From Chitinophagales bacterium (GTDB taxonomy: Bacteria > Bacteroidota > Bacteroidia > Chitinophagales > Saprospiraceae): a stretch of DNA of 64,000 nt. Positions 7,159 to 16,110 of this stretch are shown here, in pieces; position 1 is the first letter of the stretch, and every line of letters begins with the position of its first letter. The notes under the pieces are model-generated. The model had not been told where the DNA came from, searched no databases, and was given only the letters and a program-made list of their open reading frames with translations. Location: NCBI GenBank assembly GCA_017303875.1, contig JAFLBP010000014.1:100193-164192 (forward strand). Direction: 5' to 3'. The position numbers were made by a program, and so were the translations under genes.

Positions 7159-9501
7159 TTAAGCGAATTTTTGTTTTTCGTGAATGTCCCACAAGCCCCA
7201 TTGCGTACCCACTTCTCCTTCGTGGTGGAGTTTCCAGGACTCATCGAAGGAGGAGAAATAAAAGAGCTCTACCCCATCGGTTTTGGCCCATTGTTGGGCA
7301 TTGAGGAAGTATTTCATCGCGTTTTCGGCAGAAGGCTGGGCGCCTTCCACATTTTGGCCGTTGCTGGGCCAGCCGGTTTCGGTGATGATGACCTTTTTAT
7401 TGCCGGCCACCGCCTGGGTGAGCGCGTACATGCGCTGCATGTATTGGAGGGCATGTGCGTTGTCGGCGCCTTCCCAGAAGGGGTAGCAGTTGATGAGCAG
7501 CACATCGCAGGCGGCCACGAGTTCGGGTTTGTCGAGGAAGTGGAAGTAGGCGTCAACATAACCCAGCGGGATATGCCTGGGCAGCAGTTCGCGCACGCGG
7601 CGCAGGTAGGCCACGATTTCGGCTTCGGAGGCTTCGTTGCGTTGCAGCACTTCATTGCCCACGGCAGCGATGTCGACCAATCCGGCTTCGGCCAATTGCA
7701 CAAGTGCCTGTATTTCGCGTTCATTGCGGGCTTTATCGCTGCTGATCCAGGCGCCGACGAGGGTTTTCAGGCCTTTTTCGCGGGCGACTTTGGGCGTCAG
7801 TTCATTGCCCTGGGTACAGGAGAAAGTGCGCACCCATTGGGTATGGGGGGCAATGATGTCTACACGGCGGCGGATCTGGGTTTCCGAGAGGGTGTCACTG
7901 GTATTCTGACCTTCGGCGTAAGGGCTGAAGCAGATGCCGTGCATGCCGTTTTGAAGGGTTTGGGCGAACATGGCTTTCAGCTCTGCCGTGGTTTTGCCGC
8001 TGAAGTCGAGGCCGCTGTGGGTATTCAGGTTGAGGCCTGCGCTCAGGGCGCGCAATTTGCCCGGCAGATAAGCCGAAGAGCTGATCGCTGTACCGGCTTT
8101 TTTCTGTTCAATGGCGGCGCGGATTTCCAGGGTACGCTCTTCGGATACATCATAATCCCGCATCACCCAAATAGCAATTAAAGTACCGATAAGTGGTATC
8201 GCAGAAAAGAACAGTCGTAGCTCAAACATGGTTTCGTATGTCTGCGTTGCCGCACCGGAGTTAAAGTCTATAAATGTTAAAATCAGACCGCTCAAAAGCC
8301 CTGCAATGGCTAAACCAAATTTTACCATCCACCAATAAATGGCGCCAAAAATACCTTCTCTTCGCTTGCCGGTATTTAACTCATCAATGTCAATGACATC
8401 AGAAGTCATAGACATCATCAGGGTAAACAGGCTGCCTATTCCAAATGATATAAAGGGCAACGCAAACAGAAATAAATACGGTTTGCCCGGAACAAATAAA
8501 AACAACAGGGAAACATATCCGATGATGGATAAAGATTGAGACCAAATAAATGCCTTCCTTTTGCCCATCACTTTGGACATTTTCGCAACAATAGGAATAA
8601 TTAGTAAAGTTGTAAATATAGCCCCTACAGAGCCAAATAATGTAGGCCAAACACCCTGACCGCTACCATTAAACAGATAATATTTTATAATGAAAAAAGA
8701 AAATCCCGCTGTCGTGTTGAATGCATTAAAAATAAAAAAAGTAGCAATACACAGTTTTTTAAATGGAACTATTTTTAAAGCTTCTTTAAAGCCCTGAATG
8801 ATCAAATCAAAACTTCTACCCGCATTTGAAAGCGTCAAAGGCTCATAGTTTTCATTTAAAGTTGACTTGCTTTTTATAAAAATACCTGGAATTACTGCCA
8901 AAATGGTACAAACTATGGCGCCATATATGGCCAATGTTCTTGTTGCTTCTTCGGCTGAAGGGAAAAGTGTTTCATCATACATAATTACCCACAACCAGGG
9001 CGCGAATACCCATGCCAATTGTCCAATTAATTGTGAAGTAGCCATGATAGACGTTCTCTCGTGAAAGTCATCACTCATTTCATAGCCCATTGCTACAAAA
9101 GGCACACTGAAAATAGTTATTCCTAAATAAAAGGCTAAGGAAAAAAGTGTAAAATAATAGAAATTATAATTCACCGAATTTGTCGTGTACAATTGCCACA
9201 TAAAAGCAAATGAAACACCCGTTAGTATACCACCGGCAATCACATATTGTCTTCTTCTGCCCCATTTAGACTTCGTATTATCGGTAATGAAACCCATAAT
9301 TGGGTCTGTGATGGCATCAAAAAGTTTAGGTACAAAATAGATTACGCTGACCATCCAGCCCGGAAACCCTAATTTGTCAATTAAAATCACAATAAATATT
9401 CCCAGCATCGCTGGAAACAATTGATTGGCGAGCATCCCTAATCCGAAGGCAACCTTTTGCCCGAAGGGAACTTTATTGGAAGATGGTGTAGCATTACTCA
9501 T
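7159..9501 (-). CDS. MFS (GPH-type) sugar transporter fused to a C-terminal GH17 domain
   Basis: 780 residues in one uninterrupted frame. Residues 1 to ~450 are a 12-helix sugar:cation symporter of the glycoside-pentoside-hexuronide type: 'DAITDPIMGFITDNTKSKWGRRR' near residue 65 and a second-half 'TSDVIDIDELNTGKRREGIFGAIYWW' motif. A ~35-residue linker follows (EERTLEIRAAIEQKKAG...). Residues ~487-780 are a full GH17 domain with both catalytic glutamates (GNE at 617, TETGWPS at 708). Since even-helix MFS proteins have cytoplasmic termini, the hydrolase should face the cytoplasm and meet incoming beta-1,3-oligosaccharides (inference). The MFS half is visibly more AT-rich than the GH17 half, suggesting that the two came together from different sources. 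It follows the GH17 lipoprotein gene by 53 bp. Confidence 0.88.
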   Translation of the reverse strand: MSNATPSSNKVPFGQKVAFGLGMLANQLFPAMLGIFIVILIDKLGFPGWMVSVIYFVPKLFDAITDPIMGFITDNTKSKWGRRRQYVIAGGILTGVSFAFMWQLYTTNSVNYNFYYFTLFSLAFYLGITIFSVPFVAMGYEMSDDFHERTSIMATSQLIGQLAWVFAPWLWVIMYDETLFPSAEEATRTLAIYGAIVCTILAVIPGIFIKSKSTLNENYEPLTLSNAGRSFDLIIQGFKEALKIVPFKKLCIATFFIFNAFNTTAGFSFFIIKYYLFNGSGQGVWPTLFGSVGAIFTTLLIIPIVAKMSKVMGKRKAFIWSQSLSIIGYVSLLFLFVPGKPYLFLFALPFISFGIGSLFTLMMSMTSDVIDIDELNTGKRREGIFGAIYWWMVKFGLAIAGLLSGLILTFIDFNSGAATQTYETMFELRLFFSAIPLIGTLIAIWVMRDYDVSEERTLEIRAAIEQKKAGTAISSSAYLPGKLRALSAGLNLNTHSGLDFSGKTTAELKAMFAQTLQNGMHGICFSPYAEGQNTSDTLSETQIRRRVDIIAPHTQWVRTFSCTQGNELTPKVAREKGLKTLVGAWISSDKARNEREIQALVQLAEAGLVDIAAVGNEVLQRNEASEAEIVAYLRRVRELLPRHIPLGYVDAYFHFLDKPELVAACDVLLINCYPFWEGADNAHALQYMQRMYALTQAVAGNKKVIITETGWPSNGQNVEGAQPSAENAMKYFLNAQQWAKTDGVELFYFSSFDESWKLHHEGEVGTQWGLWDIHEKQKFA

Positions 9502-9554
9502 AACGGGTGTCGCGTTTGTTGATTAAGATGGCTTGTTTTGTTTTGTATTGATTT

Positions 9555-10850
9555 TCAGTGCTTTGCAGGCACTTCCAACTTCATGGGAGGCAGCGGTACC
9601 TGCCGGAGCAGGGCCGCTTTATCGCCGTTAAAGGTTTTTTCAATGGCATGCCCGTCTCTGCGCAGCCCTTTGAAAATACCTTTGTCTACCAAATCCCAGA
9701 TGGCATATTTGGCTTTGCCGTCGAGGGTAAAAAGGCCAAAATGGTTTTCCGAGCCACCGGGATTGGCAGCGTCTTTCCAGATTTCATCGAAGGCTTCAAA
9801 GTAGAAGCAGGCAATGCGCTCCCGGTTGGTCCACTCGCGCATCATCTGGTAATACATTCCCTCCTTGTATTCGTCGGTTGCTTTGGAGCCATTGAGGCCG
9901 TAATGTTCATTAGAGGCGCTGGCCCAGCCGGTTTCGCCGATATGTACGGGTTTGTTCTGGCCCTGGCCTTTCATGTACTGCACCACGCTTCGGTATTGCG
10001 TCATGGCGTAGTTGCGGGCGCGGATCATGGCAGCGGCGATTTTAGCCGAATCCGGCAGGTTTTCTTCACCCTTGAAATTGCCCCAGAAATCGGGGTTGTA
10101 GTGGGTGTCGTGCATGGGGTAGGTATGCATGGAAATGTAATCTACCGCAGCGATGAGCTTGTTGAGATCCTCGACGTGGTATTCAGCGCCGCCGCCGCCC
10201 CAGGAGGCGAAGTTATCGGAACTGGTGACCCAGAGGTCTTTGGGGAGTTGGCCGCTTTGTTTGAGTGCCTGGAGCTGGTTGACGTATTTGAGAATAATGC
10301 CGGGCTGCACGTAGTAGCTGGCGGCCCATTTAACCATGGCTTCATTGCCTACGGCGATGATTTTCACAATGTCGGGGTACTCTCGGGCCATATCCACGGC
10401 GCGTTGAATTTCGGCGGCATTGGCAATGTCGTCTTCCTGATTGTGGTCGGGATGATCGGTCCAGGCGTATTTGCAGTCTATCCAGGCGCCGAGCATGACG
10501 TACATTTCAAAGTTGGGGTCTTCCTGCTTGAGGGCGCGGATGGCTTTGAGCAAATTGGCGGCTTCTGCCAGTTTGGTGTTGTAGGTACGCAGTACGCGGA
10601 TGTTCATGGCAGCGAGGATTTTCATATCCTCCTGCAATTGCGCTACGCTGGGTTGTATTTCACGGCTTTTTCCCCTGTATCCGCCATAAGAAATGGCTAA
10701 GTAATCGGGATTTCCCAAAATGTCTTTTGCTGTCACGGATTGTTTATTTTGTGCTCGGGTTGATGGACGATTATGTACCCCGCATGCTGTTGCAAGCAAC
10801 AGGATGCAGAGGAGCATCAGGTTTTGCAGGTTGATTGGTTGGTGTGGCAT
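9555..10850 (-). CDS. GH17 beta-1,3-glucanase lipoprotein
   Basis: 431 residues. A lipobox LLLATAC places the lipidated cysteine at residue 23, so the enzyme sits on a membrane, probably the outer membrane or surface. The GH17 catalytic residues are Glu170 (AVGNEAM) and Glu306 (HIGETGWAS); FEAFDEIWKD is the late active-site block. It is more distant from the two cytoplasmic GH17 domains than they are from each other. It is the first gene of the four-gene block 10850 to 4413. It probably trims glucan or transfers glucosyl units outside the inner membrane. Confidence 0.87.
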   Translation of the reverse strand: MPHQPINLQNLMLLCILLLATACGVHNRPSTRAQNKQSVTAKDILGNPDYLAISYGGYRGKSREIQPSVAQLQEDMKILAAMNIRVLRTYNTKLAEAANLLKAIRALKQEDPNFEMYVMLGAWIDCKYAWTDHPDHNQEDDIANAAEIQRAVDMAREYPDIVKIIAVGNEAMVKWAASYYVQPGIILKYVNQLQALKQSGQLPKDLWVTSSDNFASWGGGGAEYHVEDLNKLIAAVDYISMHTYPMHDTHYNPDFWGNFKGEENLPDSAKIAAAMIRARNYAMTQYRSVVQYMKGQGQNKPVHIGETGWASASNEHYGLNGSKATDEYKEGMYYQMMREWTNRERIACFYFEAFDEIWKDAANPGGSENHFGLFTLDGKAKYAIWDLVDKGIFKGLRRDGHAIEKTFNGDKAALLRQVPLPPMKLEVPAKH

Positions 10851-10986
10851 TGTTTATGGTTTGTTTCAGTCATTTGTTGGGGTTGTTTGGGGGTAGTAGT
10901 TATTTCAAAAACGCTTGGTTTTCATGTCTTCCGGAAAGATTTTGGGGCAATATTTTTCCAAATATTTGACCATTAAAAACCGAGCT

Positions 10987-11242
10987 GACCTCGGAGAGGT
11001 CGAATGTTTGTAGCATTTCGTTCATGTCATTACCATTTGGCACCCTACAAACATTCGACCTCTCCGAGGTCGGTATATGTTGTCTTGCATTTGCTACAAA
11101 CATTCGACCTCTCCGAGGTCGGTGTATGTTGTTTTGCATTTACAACCCAAAACACAATCCGACCTCGGAGAGGTCGAATGTTTGTAGCATTTACAACCCA
11201 AAACCAATCCGACCTCGGAGAGGTCGAACGTTTGTAGCATTT
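10987..11242. repeat. Cluster of five REP-like palindromes
   Basis: Five copies of the 15-bp palindrome GACCTCGGAGAGGTC (6-bp arms), each followed by the conserved tail GAATGTTTGTAGCAT. Palindrome positions are 10987-11001, 11057-11071 (inverted), 11106-11120 (inverted), 11161-11175 and 11211-11225; the fifth has one tail change (GAACG). Spacers such as ACAACCCAAAACAC are also repeated. Palindrome plus tail, mixed orientation and an adjacent RAYT gene are the hallmarks of REP/BIME clusters. Confidence 0.85.
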
Positions 11243-11263
11243 ATTAGGGCGTTTAACAGGCCA

Positions 11264-11737
11264 TCATTCTTCGTCCGGAATAAAAAAATCAAATATTCTT
11301 TTACTCCCGATTTCTATATCAAAATCAGACAAAATTTTCAAAAACTCCTCTTCAAACGTGCGCCTGCTGTGGTGTTCTTTTTGATTCAGAACATATTTAC
11401 AAACCGCATCTACATGCGAGCGACTATAGGAAAATGCACCATACCCAGCCTGCCATTCAAATTGAAACGTTGAAAAATGACGTTCCTTAATGAAGGCATT
11501 AGACGACTTTTTAATTTCGGCAACCAGACTTGATATAGATTCAGCTGGTTTCAGACCTAAAAAGATGTGTATGTGATCCGGCATACCACCAATCGCTAAC
11601 ATTTTATGGCCGCGATGCTCCACGATGCCTGTGATGTACTTATTCAATTCTTCTTCCCATTCCGGCGCAATAAGCGCCTGCCTGTTCTTAACCGCAAAGA
11701 CGATTTGAACATAGAGTTGAGAAAATACGTCAGCCAT
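11264..11737 (-). mobile_element. REP-associated tyrosine transposase (RAYT, IS200-like TnpA)
   Basis: 157 residues with the Y1 HUH signature: His-Ile-His at 55-57 (MPDHIHIFLG) and the nucleophile region CKYVLNQKEHH with Tyr115. Y1 single-strand transposases of this size cut DNA at hairpins. No TnpB gene and no obvious IS end structures flank it; instead five REP palindromes lie directly downstream, which fits a domesticated RAYT that mobilises REP sequences. It sits between two glucan-utilisation genes on the same strand, splitting the locus. Confidence 0.88.
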
Positions 11738-11806
11738 AGTTAAATTTTGTTTTAATGAATTGGTTTGCTAAGCGGTAACAATACATGACCGCTGACGAGC
11801 TTGAAA

Positions 11807-14800
11807 TCAAACGCCATGCAACATCCCCGCTCGAATTTCAACCCTGATTTGCACGATCTCACCCCTGCGTTCAAATATGCTCCGGCTGTTATCGGCATCT
11901 AAGCGCAGGCCGTCCACGCTGGTGGTGTCGCCACTTTGGTCGGTCATGTGCACGCGGTTTGCATCGGCCAGCGCGTACACGATCGGCGTCTGGCAATAGG
12001 TAAAGGCTAATGTACCCGCCGCCAGCGGCAATTGCCGGGTTTCCTGATGCACATCCACATATTCAAATACTTCGGCGCTTTGCAGAAACTCGTCTTTGCG
12101 CAACAGACTGGGATTGAATTGCAGACAACCATCCTGCACCCAAACGCCCAATTCGCCGAAACGACTCAGCAGGTCTTCCTTCACCTGCCCCGTCATGCCC
12201 GGCTGCTGTGCGCCTTTGCCTGCCGGCGTATGCGAATATGGATCGGTCGGAAATGCCCCGTACAAGGCAGGCGATTTGTGCACGCCAATGCCCTCGCTGA
12301 TGTCGTAATAATGCGCCAGCATACGCTGTATGGTACTCGGCGCTTCGCCCGATTCCACCGCGCTCCGGCAACATTCCAGCACAGCAAGCTGTAGCTTGGA
12401 AACCATGTGCCAGTAAATAGAACCCAAGCCCTCGTACCCGTAAAAGGTGCCGGAACGGCCGGTAAAAGCTTTGTGGTTGAATAAATCTTCAAAAATCTGC
12501 AACACCAGTCCCCGTTCGGCAACAGCCAATTCGGCGTGTTTGCTATCCGACAAAGCCTCCAGCGCCGCGTGCAGATCGGCTGCATTCTTGAAATTGCTGT
12601 TGAAATGCAAAACACCGTCCACGTCGCGCTCCACAATATCTGTATTGCCCTCGGCCAGGAGCTGACCCAGCAGACGCGATTGCCCGACGGCCTCGGCTGG
12701 CACGATATTTTTTTCTAAAAAACCAGGCAATGCCTTGTTGGGATACAAGAGGTAACTGTTCTGATCCGGACGATATAAACGGCTCTTTTTCAGACTGTCG
12801 AGTACACTGACGACCTCCGGAGCAGATAAATAACCGGCGCTCAGTACAGCTACCTGACCTTCCAGCATCTCGCTCAGCCAGGCTATGGAAACGCGGTCTT
12901 CGCCTTCCACGCTCATCAGGTTGTAGGCGTGGTACATGTTGTCGGAGCGTTTGTTGGCCTCAATGGTATGCTCCAGGAATTTAAGCGCCAGCTCAAAGAA
13001 ATCCCGGATTGCCTGCAAGGAAACGGATTGTTTGCCGCCCGAAAACGAACGCTCGTACAGGGCCGTGCGGTAGTTGCTGCCCGCCTGACCCAGACCATCC
13101 AGCACCCGCTTGCGCTCGGTATCGCTGATTTTTCCGTCCAGCAAATGCGCATTGGCTTGGAGGGTTTGCGCTACGCCGTTCAGGAATTGCAGCAGCTCTT
13201 CGGAAACGGCTACTTCCTGCGGCGCAGATGCGGTCATTACATTTTTGAAAAATGCCAGAAAGCGGCGCAGGTAGCAGAGGGTCACCACCGAAACGCCATT
13301 GCCCACCAGGGCGTTGTTGGCGTCGTTCCATTCGGGCCGCTGGGTATTCATCCAGATGCCCGCTTCGGGGATAAAATTGGATAATTTGGCCAATACCGTC
13401 GCCAGTATTTTTTCAATAAAGCTTACGGTGTGGATGCGCCCGTTCTGATCCTGCAACAAAGCGCCGTCGGCGCCCAGCAGGGCTTTCCGCACGTGAATGG
13501 CTTTGTCGGAATCGTGGTCGAATGCAATGGTATCTTTCGGGTTTTGAAGTGTTTCGGCGTAGGTTTTGATGCGGTAGGGTACATTGGCGTATACAAAGCG
13601 CTCCCGACTGAACAATTGTTCGAGCCGACCGGGCGTGTGGCTTTGCATAAACTCCAGAAACTTCAGCAGGTAAATGATCTGGTGATCGCCCCAATAACCG
13701 ATATACGACCAGGGATTGTCCGGTTCAATGGTTTCCCAATCGAAGCCGTCTTTAGTAACCCGGTAGGGGTTATAGCCATCGAAAGTACTGGCGTTCAGGA
13801 ATTTATACACCATATTCTCGATGAAAGCCGGATAGGCGTGGGCCAGCGCTTCCCAGTTTTGGAAGATGTCGCGCCAGTTGCCCTGGTAATCGAGAATTTT
13901 GGAGCCGTCTTTTTCGCTACGGGTATTGATGGAAAACCAGTTCCAGGGCCGGCTGGGGTCGCCGTGCCGACGGCTGAATTTGAGCGGCAGGTATTCCAGA
14001 CTCAGGCGCGTGAAATGCGGGTCGCCGCTTTGTTCGGCAAGGGTTTTCAGGGTAAAAAGGGAAAAAATTTCGGGCAGGGCGTCCACCCGGGCGCGCGCCT
14101 GTTCAAAAACGTCTTTATTGGCTTTGGACAAATAATGGCTGAAATCCCATTTTTCAATTTGATAATTGTCGTCAAAAATGCCGCCGCGCATGATATTGAA
14201 CAGGGCATTAGAAAAATGGCGGGTGTCGCGGCGATGATCGGAACTGCGTTGCAGGCCGTCGGCAGCGGCGTTCAGGGCCAGCAGGCGTTTGGTACCGGCG
14301 GCAATATCGGTCTCCAGCATTGGCTGCAAATCCTGCTTGCTCCGCAGCAAGGCCCGGAGGCGTGCTACTGCGGAATGGCTCTGATTGACATTGGCTACAA
14401 TTTGCCAGGATTTCGCTGTTTGTGCCGGCAAATGAATGTTCTGATGCAGGAAATACGCGCCTTTTTCAGCTTTTACATCCGTTTCCTGATGCAGCGGCTG
14501 GCCCTTGCGGAAAGCGCTCACTTGCAGGGAAGAGAGCAGGCGAGTCGGGTTTTCGAGACCGTTCGACCAGGCCACATTGGCTTTCAGGGCTTCGCTGGGC
14601 TCGGCTTTATCCACAATAATGGCGCTCAGGGCGAAAATACCGAGGCCCGTTGCCGTATCCAATTCGCTGCGTTTGTAAGCGTCTACAAGGTTGCTGGCGC
14701 TGTTTTGCAGGCTGCTGGGTACACCGCTGGGCATAATATTCTGAATACCGTCGAGCAGGGAAATTTCCGCAGCATGGTCGGCGTGGTTGTGCAGGCTTGA

Positions 14801-15223
14801 TTTCCGGACAAAACCAAATTGATCGCTTGTATTCCAGGCCACCTGAAAACTCAGTTGCAGGTCGTGGTTCAGCTCTTCAAAAATGATTTTATTGCCGTAC
14901 ACATGCTTGTACAAATTCCGTGTAATGCGGTACGCGCCTTCGTCGCGGTCGGAAAAAGGCTCCCAGCGTTGCGACTTTTCGCCCCTTTTTACCCAAAAAA
15001 CAGACTTGCTTCCCGTCATTTCCACCGATTCGGTGATCTTATCGTCGGTGTAATACGGGAAAAGGGCATAGTCGGCATTTTTGCGTCCGGCGCTCAGGCC
15101 GCCATTGCTGGAAATGAACATCCAGTGATCGGAATCGCTGACAATGCTCATGAAGAAAGGGCGCAGCGCAGCGCTGTCCGGGAGTTTGAAGTAGCGTTCG
15201 CCGTCAATTTGCGTATATTCCAT
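11807..15223 (-). CDS. Putative beta-1,3-glucan/oligosaccharide phosphorylase (GH149-like, clan GH-Q)
   Basis: 1138 residues with no signal peptide. Size, an N-terminal beta-rich region with NGGLSAGRKNADYALFPYYTDDK, a helical central region with RGGIFDDNYQIEKWDFSHYL and a PEWNDANNALVGNG block fit the giant inverting phosphorylases of clan GH-Q; length and locus context favour GH149 over the ~800-residue GH94. Such enzymes phosphorolyse beta-1,3-gluco-oligosaccharides to glucose-1-phosphate, saving ATP. Cytoplasmic location and the flanking GH16, GH17 and sugar-transporter genes agree with this. The family assignment is from memory of motifs and length; GH161 is the main alternative. It starts 30 bp after the GH16 stop; that gap is filled by heptamer repeats. 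Confidence 0.65.
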   Translation of the reverse strand: MEYTQIDGERYFKLPDSAALRPFFMSIVSDSDHWMFISSNGGLSAGRKNADYALFPYYTDDKITESVEMTGSKSVFWVKRGEKSQRWEPFSDRDEGAYRITRNLYKHVYGNKIIFEELNHDLQLSFQVAWNTSDQFGFVRKSSLHNHADHAAEISLLDGIQNIMPSGVPSSLQNSASNLVDAYKRSELDTATGLGIFALSAIIVDKAEPSEALKANVAWSNGLENPTRLLSSLQVSAFRKGQPLHQETDVKAEKGAYFLHQNIHLPAQTAKSWQIVANVNQSHSAVARLRALLRSKQDLQPMLETDIAAGTKRLLALNAAADGLQRSSDHRRDTRHFSNALFNIMRGGIFDDNYQIEKWDFSHYLSKANKDVFEQARARVDALPEIFSLFTLKTLAEQSGDPHFTRLSLEYLPLKFSRRHGDPSRPWNWFSINTRSEKDGSKILDYQGNWRDIFQNWEALAHAYPAFIENMVYKFLNASTFDGYNPYRVTKDGFDWETIEPDNPWSYIGYWGDHQIIYLLKFLEFMQSHTPGRLEQLFSRERFVYANVPYRIKTYAETLQNPKDTIAFDHDSDKAIHVRKALLGADGALLQDQNGRIHTVSFIEKILATVLAKLSNFIPEAGIWMNTQRPEWNDANNALVGNGVSVVTLCYLRRFLAFFKNVMTASAPQEVAVSEELLQFLNGVAQTLQANAHLLDGKISDTERKRVLDGLGQAGSNYRTALYERSFSGGKQSVSLQAIRDFFELALKFLEHTIEANKRSDNMYHAYNLMSVEGEDRVSIAWLSEMLEGQVAVLSAGYLSAPEVVSVLDSLKKSRLYRPDQNSYLLYPNKALPGFLEKNIVPAEAVGQSRLLGQLLAEGNTDIVERDVDGVLHFNSNFKNAADLHAALEALSDSKHAELAVAERGLVLQIFEDLFNHKAFTGRSGTFYGYEGLGSIYWHMVSKLQLAVLECCRSAVESGEAPSTIQRMLAHYYDISEGIGVHKSPALYGAFPTDPYSHTPAGKGAQQPGMTGQVKEDLLSRFGELGVWVQDGCLQFNPSLLRKDEFLQSAEVFEYVDVHQETRQLPLAAGTLAFTYCQTPIVYALADANRVHMTDQSGDTTSVDGLRLDADNSRSIFERRGEIVQIRVEIRAGMLHGV

Positions 15224-15226
15224 TTT

Positions 15227-15261
15227 CAGTTATCAGTCAGCAGTTAGCAGTTATCAGTTGA
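15227..15261. repeat. Heptanucleotide repeat array (5 units) between GH16 and GH149-like genes
   Basis: Five heptads of the CAGTYAN type (CAGTTAT, CAGTCAG, CAGTTAG, CAGTTAT, CAGTTGA) fill the whole gap. The GH16 stop codon (positions 15254-15256) lies inside the array. The same heptads form larger arrays at 61670-61884 and 63626-63877. Confidence 0.85.
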
Positions 15262-16090
15262 CCTCTTTGTAGACCCTCACGTAATCTACCAGCATGGTTT
15301 GCGGGAAGTTGGTTTGTGGGGTTGGGAAGCCTACAAAATTGCCGCCTACAGCAACGTTCATAATCAGGAAAAAAGGTTGATTATACACCCATTCGCCGGG
15401 AACGTCTTCTGGTGTAAGGCGTTGGTAGAGGGTATCATCTACAAAAAAATCGACGTAATTTTCGCCCCATTCCACCGCAAAAACGTGAAATTCGGTATCA
15501 AAACGGCTGTTGCTCAGGGCAAAGCTTTTGGTAACGGCTGCGCCACCGGAATAGCCGGGGCCGTGGAGGGTGCCGTGTATCAGCGTGGGTTGCTGCCCCC
15601 GAAATTCCATGATGTCAATTTCGCCGCACTGCGGCCAGGAAACTTCATCAATGTTGTTGCCCAGCATCCAGAATGCCGGCCAGATACCGGGGCCCCAGGG
15701 CATTTTCATACGCGCCTCGTAGCGGCCGTAGGCCTGCGCGAAAACGCCTTTGGTGTTCAAACGCGCCGAAGTAAAGGCGCGCCCGGAGAAGTTTTCCTTG
15801 CGGGCCGTAATGGCTAAATTGCCCGCGCCGTCGAGCGACACGTTTTCCGGCCGATTGGTGTAGTATTGTAATTCCTGATTGCCCCAGCCATCGTTGCCGG
15901 GACCAATGCCAATGTCGTAGGTCCATTTGGCAGGATCAGGTGATGTGCCGGCAGTACCGGAGAAATCATCCTCCCAGACCAGCTGATATTTGCGCTCGCT
16001 GATACCGTTGTCCTCCTTGCAGCCAAGCCACAGGCCTGCCACTGCGACGAGCATAACGCAGCGTCTCAGAAATGAAGCATTGATTTTCAT
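15254..16090 (-). CDS. GH16 endo-beta-1,3-glucanase (laminarinase) lipoprotein
   Basis: 278 residues. The lipobox LWLGC puts the lipidated cysteine at residue 24. The GH16 active-site motif E-I-D-I-M-E is at residues 157-162 (nucleophile Glu157, assisting Asp159, acid/base Glu162), in the laminarinase context WPQCGEIDIMEFRG. The family uses a retaining mechanism on beta-1,3- or mixed beta-1,3/1,4-glucans. As a lipoprotein it is likely at the cell surface or in the periplasm. It follows the large binding lipoprotein by 20 bp and is probably in the same transcript. Its last codons run into the heptad repeat. Confidence 0.93.
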   Translation of the reverse strand: MKINASFLRRCVMLVAVAGLWLGCKEDNGISERKYQLVWEDDFSGTAGTSPDPAKWTYDIGIGPGNDGWGNQELQYYTNRPENVSLDGAGNLAITARKENFSGRAFTSARLNTKGVFAQAYGRYEARMKMPWGPGIWPAFWMLGNNIDEVSWPQCGEIDIMEFRGQQPTLIHGTLHGPGYSGGAAVTKSFALSNSRFDTEFHVFAVEWGENYVDFFVDDTLYQRLTPEDVPGEWVYNQPFFLIMNVAVGGNFVGFPTPQTNFPQTMLVDYVRVYKEVN

Positions 16091-16110
16091 AAACAGATTT
16101 TTTATTTGAT

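Noticed and set aside
11264..11737. Complete IS200/IS605 element
   Set aside because: No TnpB and no defined left and right ends were seen; REP palindromes next to the gene indicate a RAYT.
13430..14800. 456-codon plus-strand frame across the GH149-like gene
   Set aside because: Antisense shadow with low-complexity composition; the opposite strand holds the coherent 1138-residue enzyme.
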